Below, in pieces: positions 19,868 to 32,879 of a stretch of DNA of 43,091 nucleotides. Where the stretch lies: contig DJAN01000099.1 in NCBI GenBank assembly GCA_002429615.1, forward strand, positions 1 through 43,091, given 5' to 3'. The notes beneath the pieces are model-generated. The model was given only the letters and a program-made list of their open reading frames with translations. It had not been told where the DNA came from and made no database searches. Each line of letters begins with the position of its first letter. Position 1 is the stretch's first letter. The stretch comes from Lysobacteraceae bacterium UBA6001 (GTDB taxonomy: Bacteria > Pseudomonadota > Gammaproteobacteria > Xanthomonadales > Xanthomonadaceae). Made by a program: the position numbers and the translations under genes.

Positions 19868-20638
19868 ATGCGTATCGACGTCCTCAGCCTGTTTCCCGAG
19901 TTCATCCAGCAGTGCGCCGCCTTCGGCGTGGTGGGGCGGGCGCAGGAGCGTGGCTTGCTGGAACTGCAGGGCTGGAATCCGCGCGACTACGCCACCGGCA
20001 ACTACCGGCGGGTGGACGATCGGCCGTTCGGCGGCGGTCCCGGCATGGTGATGATGATCGAGCCGCTGCGCGACTGCCTGGCGGCCGCGCGCGCGGCCGA
20101 TGCGCGTCCGGCGCCGGTGGTCTATCTCAGCCCGCAGGGCCGCCCGCTGACCCAGCCGCGTGCGCGCGAACTGGCGGCGCTGCCGCGGCTGATCCTGCTG
20201 TGTGGCCGCTATGAAGGCGTGGACGAGCGCTTCCTCGACCACGAGGTGGACGAGGAGATCTCGATCGGCGACTACGTGCTGTCCGGCGGCGAGCTGGGCG
20301 CGGCGGTGCTGATCGACGTGGTCACGCGGCTGCAGGACGGGGCCTTGAATGACGCCGAATCCGCCGCCCAGGACAGCTTCGAAGGGCCGCAGGGCCTGCT
20401 GGACTGCCCGCATTACACCCATCCGTCGAGCCACGAGTGGGGCGATGTGCCGGAGGTGCTGCGCTCGGGCAACCACGCCGCCATCGCGCGCTGGCGGCGC
20501 CAGCAGTCGCTGGGGCGGACCTGGCTGCGCCGGCCGGACCTGTTCGACGAGGCGTCGCTGGACAAGGCCGACCGCAAGCTGCTGGAAGCGTTCCGCCAGC
20601 AGGGCCGGACGGACGGCGAGGGCGGCCAGGAGCCCTAG
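19868..20638 (+). CDS. trmD: tRNA (guanine-37-N1)-methyltransferase TrmD
   Basis: The 256-residue SPOUT enzyme methylates G37 of tRNAs reading CNN codons and prevents +1 frameshifting. It starts [20 protein letters not shown]. The trefoil-knot S-adenosylmethionine site is [12 protein letters not shown] and [27 protein letters not shown] carries the family's catalytic-loop region. It follows rimM by 44 bp. A 181-nt gap separates it from rplS. Confidence 0.97.
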   Translation: MRIDVLSLFPEFIQQCAAFGVVGRAQERGLLELQGWNPRDYATGNYRRVDDRPFGGGPGMVMMIEPLRDCLAAARAADARPAPVVYLSPQGRPLTQPRARELAALPRLILLCGRYEGVDERFLDHEVDEEISIGDYVLSGGELGAAVLIDVVTRLQDGALNDAESAAQDSFEGPQGLLDCPHYTHPSSHEWGDVPEVLRSGNHAAIARWRRQQSLGRTWLRRPDLFDEASLDKADRKLLEAFRQQGRTDGEGGQEP

Positions 20639-20819
20639 CGCTGGCGGGACAGTTCGGCTATCATGCCGCGTTCCCATCGGCCGGCTTTGGCCTGGATGGC
20701 GGAATTTGCGAGACCCCTGCAACACCCACTCATAACAAACGTGCGGCGCAATCCTGCGACTGCATGAGTCCAAGTTGTCGAAAACGACACGACCACCCGA
20801 ACAAGATATCGGTGTCCCC
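20639..20819 (+). promoter_or_regulatory. Long rplS leader region
   Basis: This 181-base stretch holds no ORF worth calling. TATCAT (20659-20664) could be a -10 element, though its -35 is poor. Near the end, TGTCG-AAAA-CGACA (20776-20789) makes a tight hairpin 31 bases before the rplS ATG, and GGCC/GGCC arms lie near 20690. A leader this long suggests L19 may be expressed separately from TrmD or controlled in its leader; this is inferred. Confidence 0.35.
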
Positions 20820-21227
20820 ATGAGCAAGCTGAACAAGTCCATCGTCGCGGAATTCGAATCCGCCCAGATCACCCGTGAACTGCCGAAGTTCAGCCAGGGC
20901 GACACCGTCGTGGTGAACGTGAAGGTGAAGGAAGGCAACCGTGAGCGCGTCCAGGCCTATGAAGGCGTGGTCATCGGCACGAAGAACGCCGGCCTGAACT
21001 CCTCGTTCACCGTCCGCAAGATCTCGCACGGCTACGGCGTCGAGCGCGTGTTCCAGACCCACAGCGCCACCATCGACTCGGTCGAAGTGAAGCGCCGCGG
21101 TAAGGTCCGCGCCGGCAAGCTGTACTACCTGCGTGGCCTGGAAGGCAAGGCTGCCCGCATCAAGGAAGACCTGGCCGCCGCTGCGCAGGCCAAGGCTGCC
21201 CGTCAGGCTGCCGCCAAGGCCGAGTAA
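20820..21227 (+). CDS. rplS: 50S ribosomal protein L19
   Basis: The 135-residue protein ([20 protein letters not shown]) includes [20 protein letters not shown] and [17 protein letters not shown], both L19 signatures. It sits at the 30S-50S interface. The C-terminus carries an alanine/lysine-rich tail (about residues 118-135), longer than the E. coli protein, a common Xanthomonadaceae feature. An upstream in-frame ATG at 20775 lacks a ribosome binding site. A strong terminator follows. Confidence 0.98.
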   Translation: MSKLNKSIVAEFESAQITRELPKFSQGDTVVVNVKVKEGNRERVQAYEGVVIGTKNAGLNSSFTVRKISHGYGVERVFQTHSATIDSVEVKRRGKVRAGKLYYLRGLEGKAARIKEDLAAAAQAKAARQAAAKAE

Positions 21228-21262
21228 TTCCGACCGCGGGTTCGCCCGCCGCGTCGAAACAG

Positions 21263-21290
21263 AAAGCCGCCCGAAAGGGCGGCTTTTTGT
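21263..21290 (+). terminator. Rho-independent terminator after rplS
   Basis: AAAGCCGCCC and GGGCGGCTTT form a 10-bp stem with a GAAA tetraloop and then TTTGTTT. Confidence 0.95.
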
Positions 21291-21323
21291 TTGGGTTCCC
21301 CTACCTAAATGTTCTGGTGAAAA

Positions 21324-21436
21324 GCCCCCCTTCTGTTAAGGGGGGCGCGCCGAAGGCGCGGGGGATAGGCAAGGCAGAAGTCGGGGCCCAAAGTTTGCGC
21401 AGCAAATTTTGGGGGCGAAGCCCGCGCAGCGGGTTT
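21324..21436. repeat. Block of four consecutive hairpins between rplS and the MATE gene
   Basis: Four inverted repeats follow one another: GCCCCCCTT/AAGGGGGGC (21324-21346), CGCGCC/GGCGCG (21346-21360), a 12-bp stem CCCAAAGTTTGC with GCAAATTTTGGG (21387-21413, one G-U pair), and AAGCCCGC/GCGGGTTT (21418-21436, one G-U). The last two share the sequence GCGCAGC at their tips. The block lies after the rplS terminator and before the stop of the MATE gene on the other strand. No ORF is present. Confidence 0.7.
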
Positions 21437-21438
21437 TG

Positions 21439-22890
21439 CTACGGCGCGTTGTCCGCCACCGGCGAGGGCGGCTGCGCCGGCACTTCCGCCGGCACCGCCA
21501 CTTCTTCCGGATGCGGCTTGGCGTGCGGCGTGAGCATGTGCGCCTTGCGCCAGCGGCCCCAGCGGTAATACGCCAGCGACATCACCATCGCGCAGGCCGC
21601 ACTGGTCGGGAAGCTCCACCAGATCGCATCGGCGCCCAGCGTCGGCATCAGGCCCTTGGCGAATGGCACGCGGATGCCCCACAGCGACAGGCCGAGGATC
21701 ACCAGCGGCGGAATCACCGCGCCGGTCGAGCGCACCACGCCCGACACCACGAACGTCACGCCGAACAGCAGGAACGACCAGATCGCGATGTGGTTCAGAT
21801 GCCGCGCGATCTCCAGCGCGGTGCCATCGGCTGGCAGGAACAGCGCCAGCGTCCAGCGGTCGAGCAGGATCAGCGGCACGATCAGCACGCCGGTCAGCAG
21901 GAAGTTGATCGCCACGCCGTTGCGCGCCGTGGCATCGACGCGGTCCCAACGTCCGGCACCGACGTTCTGCGCCGCCATCGACGAGCACGCCGCGCCGATC
22001 GCCATCGCCGGCATCTGCACATACGTCCACAGCTGCATCGCCGCGCCGTATCCGGCCGCGGTGTCGGTGCCGAAGCCGTTGACCATGGTCATCATCGCGA
22101 TCATCGCCAGCGAGATCAGCACCATCTGCAGGCCCATCGGCACGCCTTTGACGATCAAGGCACGCAGGATGTCCATGTCGATGCGGAACATCGCCATGTC
22201 GTGGCGCCCCAGCCACAGCACATGGCGCTTGCGGCGCATGTACAGCAGCAGGCCGGCCAGCGCGATCGCCTGCGCGAACAGCGTGGACCACGCCGCGCCG
22301 GCGATGCCCAGCTTCGGCGCCGGGCCCAGGCCGAAGATCAGCACCGGGTTGAGCACGATGTCCAGGGCCACCGACAGCAGCAGGAAGCGGAACGGCGTGC
22401 GCGAGTCACCCGCGCCGCGCAGCGCCGCCGACAGGAAGGCGAACATGTACAGCAGCGGCATCGCCAGGAAGATCACCCGCAGGTAGGCCTCCGCCAGCGG
22501 CAGGGCGTCGCCCGGCGTGCCCATCGCCGCCAGCATGCGCCCGGACAGCGCCCAGCCCAGCGCGGCGATCACCACCGACAGCGCGAAGAAGAACGTCGCG
22601 CTGGTGCCCATCACCTGCCGCGCCTGGCGCGTGTTGCCGGCGCCGATGGCCTGGGCGATCAGGATCGTGGCGGCCATGCCGATGCCGAACACCGAGCCGA
22701 TCAGGAAGAACATGATGTTGTTGGCGTTCGCCGTGGCGGTCAGCGCGGACTCGCCGAGGAAGCGCCCCACCCAGATCGCGTTCACCGAACCGTTCAGTGA
22801 CTGCGCCATGTTGCCGGCGAGGATCGGCAGCGCGAACAACAGCAGATTGCGCCCGATCGGGCCTTCGGTGAGCTGGGTGGGTCTGGCCAT
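21439..22890 (-). CDS. MATE family multidrug exporter (483 aa)
   Basis: Twelve hydrophobic segments make up this inner-membrane antiporter. MARPTQLTEGPIGRNLLLFA and NGSVNAIWVGRFLGESALTA mark the first helices. Internal repeats (LSAALRGAGDSRTPFRFLL in the first half, VSGVVRSTGAVIPPLVILG in the second) match the two MatE domains. It probably exports cationic drugs in exchange for H+ or Na+. The last ~30 residues are proline/glutamate-rich and cytoplasmic. It stands alone on the minus strand; no regulator is adjacent. Substrate unknown. Confidence 0.9.
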   Translation of the reverse strand: MARPTQLTEGPIGRNLLLFALPILAGNMAQSLNGSVNAIWVGRFLGESALTATANANNIMFFLIGSVFGIGMAATILIAQAIGAGNTRQARQVMGTSATFFFALSVVIAALGWALSGRMLAAMGTPGDALPLAEAYLRVIFLAMPLLYMFAFLSAALRGAGDSRTPFRFLLLSVALDIVLNPVLIFGLGPAPKLGIAGAAWSTLFAQAIALAGLLLYMRRKRHVLWLGRHDMAMFRIDMDILRALIVKGVPMGLQMVLISLAMIAMMTMVNGFGTDTAAGYGAAMQLWTYVQMPAMAIGAACSSMAAQNVGAGRWDRVDATARNGVAINFLLTGVLIVPLILLDRWTLALFLPADGTALEIARHLNHIAIWSFLLFGVTFVVSGVVRSTGAVIPPLVILGLSLWGIRVPFAKGLMPTLGADAIWWSFPTSAACAMVMSLAYYRWGRWRKAHMLTPHAKPHPEEVAVPAEVPAQPPSPVADNAP

Positions 22891-23094
22891 GCGCTTGGAT
22901 GCCGTGGGGAACGGCGCACACTAGCACCGCCTTGCCGCGCCGGGCAGGTTGCCGATGGCACTGGGGCGCGAGCCGTTTTCGACCTACACTGGATGTCAGT
23001 TCGGAAACGTGACCGCCGGCATTTGTGGCCGGCCCGCAGGCGGGCCTAAGATCAGCCCGACCCCGCGACACGCGGATCACGGACGAGGATTTCC

Positions 23095-23355
23095 ATGCGC
23101 AATGGCTGGCGATTGGGTGTGATGGGCGCGATGCTGCTGCTGGGCGGCTGCGCCAGCGACAACGGGCTGCAAGGCGACTCGATCGCCTCGCGCCGCCCCG
23201 AATGCCTGGTGGGCGACGACCCGCTTACTACCTCCCGCGATAGCGGCACGTCCGCGCGCGACCGCAACTGCGGCACCGACCGCAGCCTGAACTGGACGAG
23301 CGGGCAGGGCAACAAGGACCCCATGAAGGTGGATTTCGGCAAGAAGAATGACTGA
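23095..23355 (+). CDS. Small predicted lipoprotein (86 aa)
   Basis: MRNGWRLGVMGAMLLLGGCA is a lipoprotein signal with lipobox LGGC (Cys19). The mature part is short, hydrophilic and has two further cysteines (CLVGDDP, RNCGTD), perhaps forming a disulfide. It ends in a lysine-rich tail. GACGAGGA precedes the ATG. Its last eight bases overlap the hslR start, so both are likely translated from one mRNA. Family not recognised. Confidence 0.7.
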   Translation: MRNGWRLGVMGAMLLLGGCASDNGLQGDSIASRRPECLVGDDPLTTSRDSGTSARDRNCGTDRSLNWTSGQGNKDPMKVDFGKKND

Positions 23356-23755
23356 AACAGCAGTTCCCCTGGAGGGCGTCCGTCTCGACATCTGGTTGTG
23401 GGCGGCGCGGTTCTACAAGACCCGCAGCCTGGCCAAGCAGGCGGTGGAGACGGGCAAGGTCGATGTGGACGGGCAGCGGCCCAAGCCTTCGCGCAGCGTG
23501 CGGCCCGGCCAGGCACTGCGCGTGGTCCGCGGCGAGGAAGTGTTCGAGGTGCAGGTGCTGGGCCTGAGCGAGCAGCGCGGGCCGGCGCCGGTGGCGCAGA
23601 CGCTGTACGCCGAAAGTGAAGCCTCGCGGCAGCGCCGCGCCGAGCAGCGGGCCGAACTGATGGCGCGACGCGATGGCTACCAGGCGCCGGAGCATCGGCC
23701 CGACAAGCGCGCGCGACGCCTGATCCGCGCACTCGGCGACATCGACGCCTTGTGA
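23348..23755 (+). CDS. hslR: Heat-shock protein 15, S4 domain RNA-binding protein
   Basis: The S4 domain covers residues ~9-65 (VRLDIWLWAARFYKTRSLAK, VDVDGQRPKPSRSVRPGQ). The basic C-terminal half (RQRRAEQRAELMARRDGYQA, RPDKRARR) is typical of Hsp15. The protein binds stalled 50S subunits carrying peptidyl-tRNA in E. coli and helps recycle them. It overlaps the lipoprotein gene by eight bases. A palindromic terminator follows. Confidence 0.9.
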   Translation: MTETAVPLEGVRLDIWLWAARFYKTRSLAKQAVETGKVDVDGQRPKPSRSVRPGQALRVVRGEEVFEVQVLGLSEQRGPAPVAQTLYAESEASRQRRAEQRAELMARRDGYQAPEHRPDKRARRLIRALGDIDAL

Positions 23756-23770
23756 TGCCACGCAAAACGA

Positions 23771-23795
23771 AACGCCCCGGCCAGGCCGGGGCGTT
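23771..23795. terminator. Bidirectional hairpin between hslR and katG
   Basis: AACGCCCCGGCC and GGCCGGGGCGTT form a near-perfect palindrome around one base, between convergent stops at 23755 and 23819. It is followed by CGCGTTTTCG. Confidence 0.75.
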
Positions 23796-23818
23796 CGCGT
23801 TTTCGCAACCGGGAAAGA

Positions 23819-26098
<2,280 letters not shown>

Positions 26099-26173
26099 TC
26101 ATCCGATCCTTCCCGGACCGGATACCTGGGGATTGGACGTGAATGCCGGGGCGACCCGGCAAAGGCGCGGACG

Positions 26174-26233
26174 CTAGCGTGCGGGGGAAGGACGGTGGAA
26201 CACGACGGGGACTTCGACGCACGGGTGATGCAT
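26174..26233 (-). CDS. Possible 19-codon leader ORF upstream of katG
   Basis: ATG at 26233 follows AGGAAGGAG with a seven-base gap, the strongest ribosome binding site in this region, and the frame reads MHHPCVEVPVVFHRPSPAR then TAG. The product is rich in His and Pro with one Cys. Codons are GC-rich, so chance is possible, but the binding site makes translation plausible. It ends about 110 bases before the katG ATG. It is too short for family assignment. Confidence 0.4.
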   Translation of the reverse strand: MHHPCVEVPVVFHRPSPAR

Positions 26234-26313
26234 GGCGGGCTCCTTCCTCACGGGGTATGAAGACGATAGGTAACGCCGGGTGCAAGGTGAATTCGAATGA
26301 TCCGAACGACTCG

Positions 26314-26328
26314 ATAGTCGCAACCTAT
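26314..26328 (-). promoter_or_regulatory. Candidate OxyR half-site upstream of katG
   Basis: ATAG-N7-CTAT is present as a perfect palindromic spacing (ATAG 26314-26317, CTAT 26325-26328), the motif for one OxyR dimer. The second dimer element expected seven bases downstream toward katG is degenerate (TTCG then CGAA, two of four bases each). It lies about 30 bp upstream of the candidate -35. Confidence 0.45.
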
Positions 26329-26371
26329 GGTGCGATGCGCCATGCCCGGCGCATCGCCCGTGACGGATGCC

Positions 26372-26992
26372 TCAGCCCTTGTTTCCGAACAGGCCGGTGC
26401 CGAGCTTGAGCAGGTCCCCGACGCCGAGCTGGCCGTCACCGTCCTGGTCGAGCACGCTGCCGAGCAGGCCGGACAGGCCGGGTTCGGCCCGCGCCTGCTG
26501 GTGTTCTTCGCCCAGTGCCTGGCTAAGCTGGCTGGCGTTGCCCGCGCCACCGCCGAGGAAGCGCTGGGCGAGGAAGGACAGCACGATCGGCGCGAGGATC
26601 TGCAGCAGCTGGCTGGAGCGGCCGCTGTCCAGGCCGGTGGCCTGGCCGAGCCCGCTGGCCGCCTGCGGCGCGCTGCCGCCGAAGATATGGCCGAGGATGC
26701 CGGCGCCATCGGTCTGCGGACTGGCGCCGCCGCCGAGTACCGAGCCGAGCAGGCCGCCGAGATCGAGGCCGCCCTGGGGCGGCGCGTGATCGCGCTGTAG
26801 CGCGCCGAGCAGGGCATCGGCGCCTTCGGGCTGCTGCGCGTTGCGGCCGAGCGCACCCATCAGCAGCGGCAGGGCGGTGGCGACGGCGGATTGCGCCTGC
26901 GCCGGTTGCAGGCCGAGCTGGGAGGCGATCTGTTCGATGCCTCCCCCCTGGAGTTGCTGGAGGAGATTGTTGGCGAGCGGCGTGGTGCTCAT
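26372..26992 (-). CDS. DUF937 (YidB-like) protein with an EF-hand-like end (206 aa)
   Basis: The start at 26992 (MSTTPLANNLLQQLQGGGIE) opens a DUF937 domain: QIASQLGLQPAQAQSAVATA and LPLLMGALGRNAQQPEG. The middle is glycine-rich with repeated helix pairs (LGGLLGSVLGGGAS, SGLLGSVLDQ). Near the C-terminus DQDGDGQLGVGDLL matches a calcium-binding EF-hand loop (D-x-D-x-D-G-x-L-x3-D). No signal peptide. Function unknown; families of this sort are often abundant in stationary phase. It lies between catalase and katG on the same strand. Confidence 0.8.
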   Translation of the reverse strand: MSTTPLANNLLQQLQGGGIEQIASQLGLQPAQAQSAVATALPLLMGALGRNAQQPEGADALLGALQRDHAPPQGGLDLGGLLGSVLGGGASPQTDGAGILGHIFGGSAPQAASGLGQATGLDSGRSSQLLQILAPIVLSFLAQRFLGGGAGNASQLSQALGEEHQQARAEPGLSGLLGSVLDQDGDGQLGVGDLLKLGTGLFGNKG

Positions 26993-27102
26993 GGCTGCGT
27001 CCTGGCGAGCGCCGGGGTGGCGGGCCACCGAGGCTAGCAGAGGCGCATTACCACGGCGTCTACGAAACAGCATGCGCGCGCCCGCCCGCGTTCCGTGCCG
27101 GG

Positions 27103-28569
27103 CTACAGGCCCAGCGCCTCCGCCACGCCCGCGCCATAGGCGGGGTCGGCGCGCCTGCAGTTGTCGGCGTGCCTGCGCTGGATGAACGCGGGTGCATCGC
27201 GCAGCGCCCGCGCGGTGTTGTCGAACAACACCTGGCGCTGTGCCTCGGACATCAGCCGGAACAGGTTGCCGGGCTGGGTGTACCAGTCGTTGTCGTCCTC
27301 GCGGAAATCCCAGTAGTCCCCGCCACCGGCGTCGATGGCGATCGCCGGCTCGCGATAGGCCGGCTGCGAATCCCACAGGCCGAAGCTGTTGGGCGCGTAA
27401 TGCAGCGCACCGCCGTAGTTGCCGTCCACGCGCATCGCGCCGTCGCGATGGTTGCTGTGCACCGGGCAGCGTGCCGCGTTGACCGGCACCTGGTGGTGGT
27501 TCACGCCGAGGCGGTAACGCTGCGCATCCGAGTAGGCGAACATCCGCGCCTGCAGCATCTTGTCCGGCGAGATGCCGATGCCCGGCACCAGGTTGTTCGG
27601 CGCCATCGCGCACTGCTCGACGTCGGCGAAGTAGTTGTCCGGGTTCCGGTTGAGTTCCAGCTCGCCCACTTCGATCAGCGGATAGTCCGCATGCGGCCAG
27701 ATCTTGGTGAGGTCGAATGGGTGGTAGGGCACCGTGCGCGCGTCGGCTTCCGGCATGATCTGCACGTAGAGCGTCCAGCGCGGGAAGTCACCGGCCTCGA
27801 TCGCCTCGAACAGGTCGCGCTGGAAGCTCTCGCGGTCACGGCCGATCACCGCCGCCGCCTCGGCGTCGCTGAGGTTGCGGATGCCTTGCTGGGTGCGCCA
27901 GTGGAACTTCACCCAGCAGCGCTCGCCTTGCGCATTGACCAGGCTGAAGGTGTGCGAGCCGAAGCCGTGCATGTGCCGGTAGCCGGCGGGAATGCCGCGC
28001 TCGCTCATCACGATGGTGACCTGGTGCAGCGATTCGGGCAGCAGCGTCCAGAAGTCCCAGTTGTGCGACGGCGAACGCAGGTTGCTGCGCGGGTCGCGCT
28101 TCACCGCCTTGTTGAGGTCGGCGAACTTGCGCGGGTCGCGCACGAAGAACACCGGCGTGTTGTTGCCCACCAGGTCCCAGTTGCCTTCCTCGGTGTAGAA
28201 CTTCACCGCGAAGCCGTGGATGTCGCGCTCGCCATCGGCGGCGCCACGTTCGCCGGCCACCGAGGAGAAGCGCACGAACACGTCGGTGCGCTTGCCGGCT
28301 TCGGCGAACACGCTGGCGCGCGTGTGCCGGGCGAGGTCATGGGTGACCGTGAAATGGCCGAACGCGCCGGAACCCTTGGCGTGCATGCGGCGTTCGGGAA
28401 TGACCTCGCGGTTGAGGTTGGCGAGCTTCTCGATCAGCCACAGGTCCTGCATCAGCAGCGGGCCACGCGGGCCGGCGGTCAGGCTGTTCTCGTTGTCGAC
28501 GACCGGTGCGCCGAAGGCGGTGGTCAGCGGGCAGGTTCCGGCCGGGTTGCCGGAAGCGGGCTTGCGCAT
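27103..28569 (-). CDS. Monofunctional heme catalase (488 aa)
   Basis: This cytoplasmic enzyme dismutates H2O2. Catalytic residues are His63 ([11 protein letters not shown]) and Asn136 ([10 protein letters not shown]); the heme ligand is Tyr346 ([14 protein letters not shown]). The length is that of small-subunit catalases (clade 1 or 3). The start at 28569 ([12 protein letters not shown]) has GCAGGA nine bases upstream; an earlier in-frame ATG at 28596 is possible. No signal peptide. The leader has three hairpins, the nearest holding the ribosome binding site. It follows mutS on the same strand, with a probable terminator between. Confidence 0.95.
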   Translation of the reverse strand: MRKPASGNPAGTCPLTTAFGAPVVDNENSLTAGPRGPLLMQDLWLIEKLANLNREVIPERRMHAKGSGAFGHFTVTHDLARHTRASVFAEAGKRTDVFVRFSSVAGERGAADGERDIHGFAVKFYTEEGNWDLVGNNTPVFFVRDPRKFADLNKAVKRDPRSNLRSPSHNWDFWTLLPESLHQVTIVMSERGIPAGYRHMHGFGSHTFSLVNAQGERCWVKFHWRTQQGIRNLSDAEAAAVIGRDRESFQRDLFEAIEAGDFPRWTLYVQIMPEADARTVPYHPFDLTKIWPHADYPLIEVGELELNRNPDNYFADVEQCAMAPNNLVPGIGISPDKMLQARMFAYSDAQRYRLGVNHHQVPVNAARCPVHSNHRDGAMRVDGNYGGALHYAPNSFGLWDSQPAYREPAIAIDAGGGDYWDFREDDNDWYTQPGNLFRLMSEAQRQVLFDNTARALRDAPAFIQRRHADNCRRADPAYGAGVAEALGL

Positions 28570-28579
28570 GGGGGTATGT

Positions 28580-28639
28580 CCTGCATGAAGGGGCATGCAG
28601 GCTACGGCGCCATGTGGCGCCGGGAAATCGAATCCCGGC
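28580..28639 (-). promoter_or_regulatory. Three-hairpin 5' leader of the catalase gene
   Basis: Arms are CCTGCAT/ATGCAGG (28580-28586 with 28595-28601), GGCGCC/GGCGCC (28606-28611 with 28615-28620, approximate) and GCCGGGA/TCCCGGC (28619-28639). The first hairpin contains the AGGA that would serve the catalase start, ten bases upstream, so translation could depend on its opening. Confidence 0.45.
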
Positions 28640-28663
28640 ATCACTTCAATGGAAAAAATCGAT

Positions 28664-28711
28664 CGCTGCGATTCTTCGCAGGCATCGTGCCGCGGGGATG
28701 GCCGCGGCACG
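28664..28711 (-). terminator. Hairpins at the mutS 3' end
   Basis: Reading the minus strand, GTGCCGCGG/CGCGGCAC (28686-28711) is followed by CTGCGA-AGAA-TCGCAG (28666-28681) and then CGATCGATTTTTTCC. The second stem with its T-run is a plausible rho-independent terminator of mutS, though six to eight bases intervene before the T-run. Confidence 0.55.
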
Positions 28712-28718
28712 GTCAGGG

Positions 28719-31307
<2,589 letters not shown>

Positions 31308-31396
31308 GGAACCTGCTGCAGGGGAACGGCGCGGCGCGTGGCCAGCGAGCAGGCAAGTGTAGTGGATGCGCCCGCCGCCGAGCCGCCGCGGCGGCC

Positions 31397-32761
31397 TCAG
31401 TCGTGCGCCAGGCGCGGCAGCGGCGGGAAGGCGCGCTGTAGGCAATCCATGCGTTCGCAGGTCAGGCAACCCGGGCCGATCGGCACCGCGCTGCCGCCCT
31501 GCAGGTCCAGGCCGCGCGAATACACCAGGCGGCTGGCGTGGCGCAGGTCGCAGCCCAGCGCCAGCGCGAAGGTCTTGCGGGGCTGGCCGAAGCCGGCCGG
31601 TCCGCTGCTGACCTGCCTGGCCAGCCAGAAGTGCTGGCGACCATCGGGCATGCGCGCGACCTGGGTGAGGATGCGCCCGGGCTGGTTGAACGCCTCGTAG
31701 ACGATCCACAACGGGCAGGTGCCGCCGACCTGGGAGAAATGGAAGTCGGTGGAAGAGTGGCGCTTGGAGACATTGCCGGCGCGGTCCACGCGCATGAAGA
31801 AGAACGGCAGTCCCGGTGCGTTGCGTCGCTGCAGCGTGCTCAGGCGATGGCACACCGCCTCGAAGCCGACCGCGAAGCGCTGCGCCAGCCATTCGATGTC
31901 GTAGTGGCTGTCCTCGGCGCTGCGCAGGAATGGGCCATACGGCATCACCAGCGCGCCGGCGTAATAGTTGGAGAAGCCGATCCGCGCCAGCGCGATGCGT
32001 TCGGCGTCGTCGAAACCGGCACGCGCGATCAGCAGGTCGATCAACGTGCCGTGCTCCAGCAGCGCCAGCTGCGCGGCCATCTGGAACGACTGCTGGCCCG
32101 GCTTCAGGCCCGCCGGCAGCCACAGCGTGCGACTGGCCACGTCGTAGAGGCGCTTGTCGCCGGCCTGGCCGTCCACCCGCACGCGCAGGCCGTGGCGGTC
32201 GGCGAGCAGCTGGCGCAGGCGCGGGGCGAGCGTGTCCGGGGTCAGCCCGTGTTCGGCGTACAGCGCCTCGGCGCGTTCGTCCAGTTCCGGGATGTAGTTG
32301 CGCTCGCGGTTGAAATGGTCGCGCACGTGGTCGCCGGGCGACAGCAGCGGCGCGGCGCCATGGCTGCTGCCCAGCTGCAGTTCCAGCGCGGCGGCACGTT
32401 CCTGCAGGTGGCGGTGCTCGCGGTGCAGGTCGAGCAGGGCGTGCGCCACCTGCGGCAGGTTGCCGGCCAGGGCGCGCAGCTCGGTCGGGCTGACCGCGGT
32501 GTGGCCGAGCGCGCGCATGGTGTCTTCCAGGGGGTCGAGCAGCGCGGCCGGGTCGTCGCGGTCGAGCAGGCCGCCGATCTCGCCCAGCGTGGCCTTCAGC
32601 CGCTGCTGTACCGCCAGCGTGAGCGGGCGCTGGTTGCGCTCGATCTGGTTCAGGTAGCTCGGCGACAGGCCGAGGCGCTTGGCCAGCTCGGCCTGGGTCA
32701 GGCCGTGGCGCTGGCGCAGGCGCTGCAGACGCAGGCCCAGCTGGCGTTGGGAGGCAGGCAT
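31397..32761 (-). CDS. HTH regulator with ImmA/IrrE-like and short-chain acyl-CoA sensor domains (454 aa)
   Basis: Residues ~7-60 are an XRE-type helix-turn-helix ([40 protein letters not shown]). The middle resembles the M78/ImmA region, but [18 protein letters not shown] lacks an HExxH zinc site. The C-terminal domain matches the DUF2083/short-chain fatty acyl regulators (RamB, PrpR type), with cysteines C349, C404, C432, C435 and C440 ([12 protein letters not shown]). Relatives bind acetyl- or propionyl-CoA, and mycobacterial PrpR holds a 4Fe-4S cluster. It is divergent from the valine-degradation operon, so control of that operon is inferred. ATG at 32761 has no ribosome binding site. Confidence 0.88.
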   Translation of the reverse strand: MPASQRQLGLRLQRLRQRHGLTQAELAKRLGLSPSYLNQIERNQRPLTLAVQQRLKATLGEIGGLLDRDDPAALLDPLEDTMRALGHTAVSPTELRALAGNLPQVAHALLDLHREHRHLQERAAALELQLGSSHGAAPLLSPGDHVRDHFNRERNYIPELDERAEALYAEHGLTPDTLAPRLRQLLADRHGLRVRVDGQAGDKRLYDVASRTLWLPAGLKPGQQSFQMAAQLALLEHGTLIDLLIARAGFDDAERIALARIGFSNYYAGALVMPYGPFLRSAEDSHYDIEWLAQRFAVGFEAVCHRLSTLQRRNAPGLPFFFMRVDRAGNVSKRHSSTDFHFSQVGGTCPLWIVYEAFNQPGRILTQVARMPDGRQHFWLARQVSSGPAGFGQPRKTFALALGCDLRHASRLVYSRGLDLQGGSAVPIGPGCLTCERMDCLQRAFPPLPRLAHD

Positions 32762-32853
32762 ATTCGCAAGATTCGCAATATTTCAGCCGAAGCTTAGCGC
32801 GATTAAGCGCTGGCGGGCATGAATATGTCGCGCCGGGTGCGAACAATGCGAAG
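32762..32853. promoter_or_regulatory. Paired operator sites in the divergent regulator-mmsA promoter region
   Basis: Two tandem copies of ATTCGCAA lie nine bases apart (32762-32769 and 32771-32778). Mirror-image TTCGCA copies on the other strand lie at 32838-32843 and 32847-32852, again nine apart. The two sites face each other about 75 bp centre to centre, flanking the divergent start sites. The regulator's own start codon is one base from the first site. Confidence 0.65.
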
Positions 32854-32879
32854 AATTCCTCCGTAGCCGGTGTAACCCC

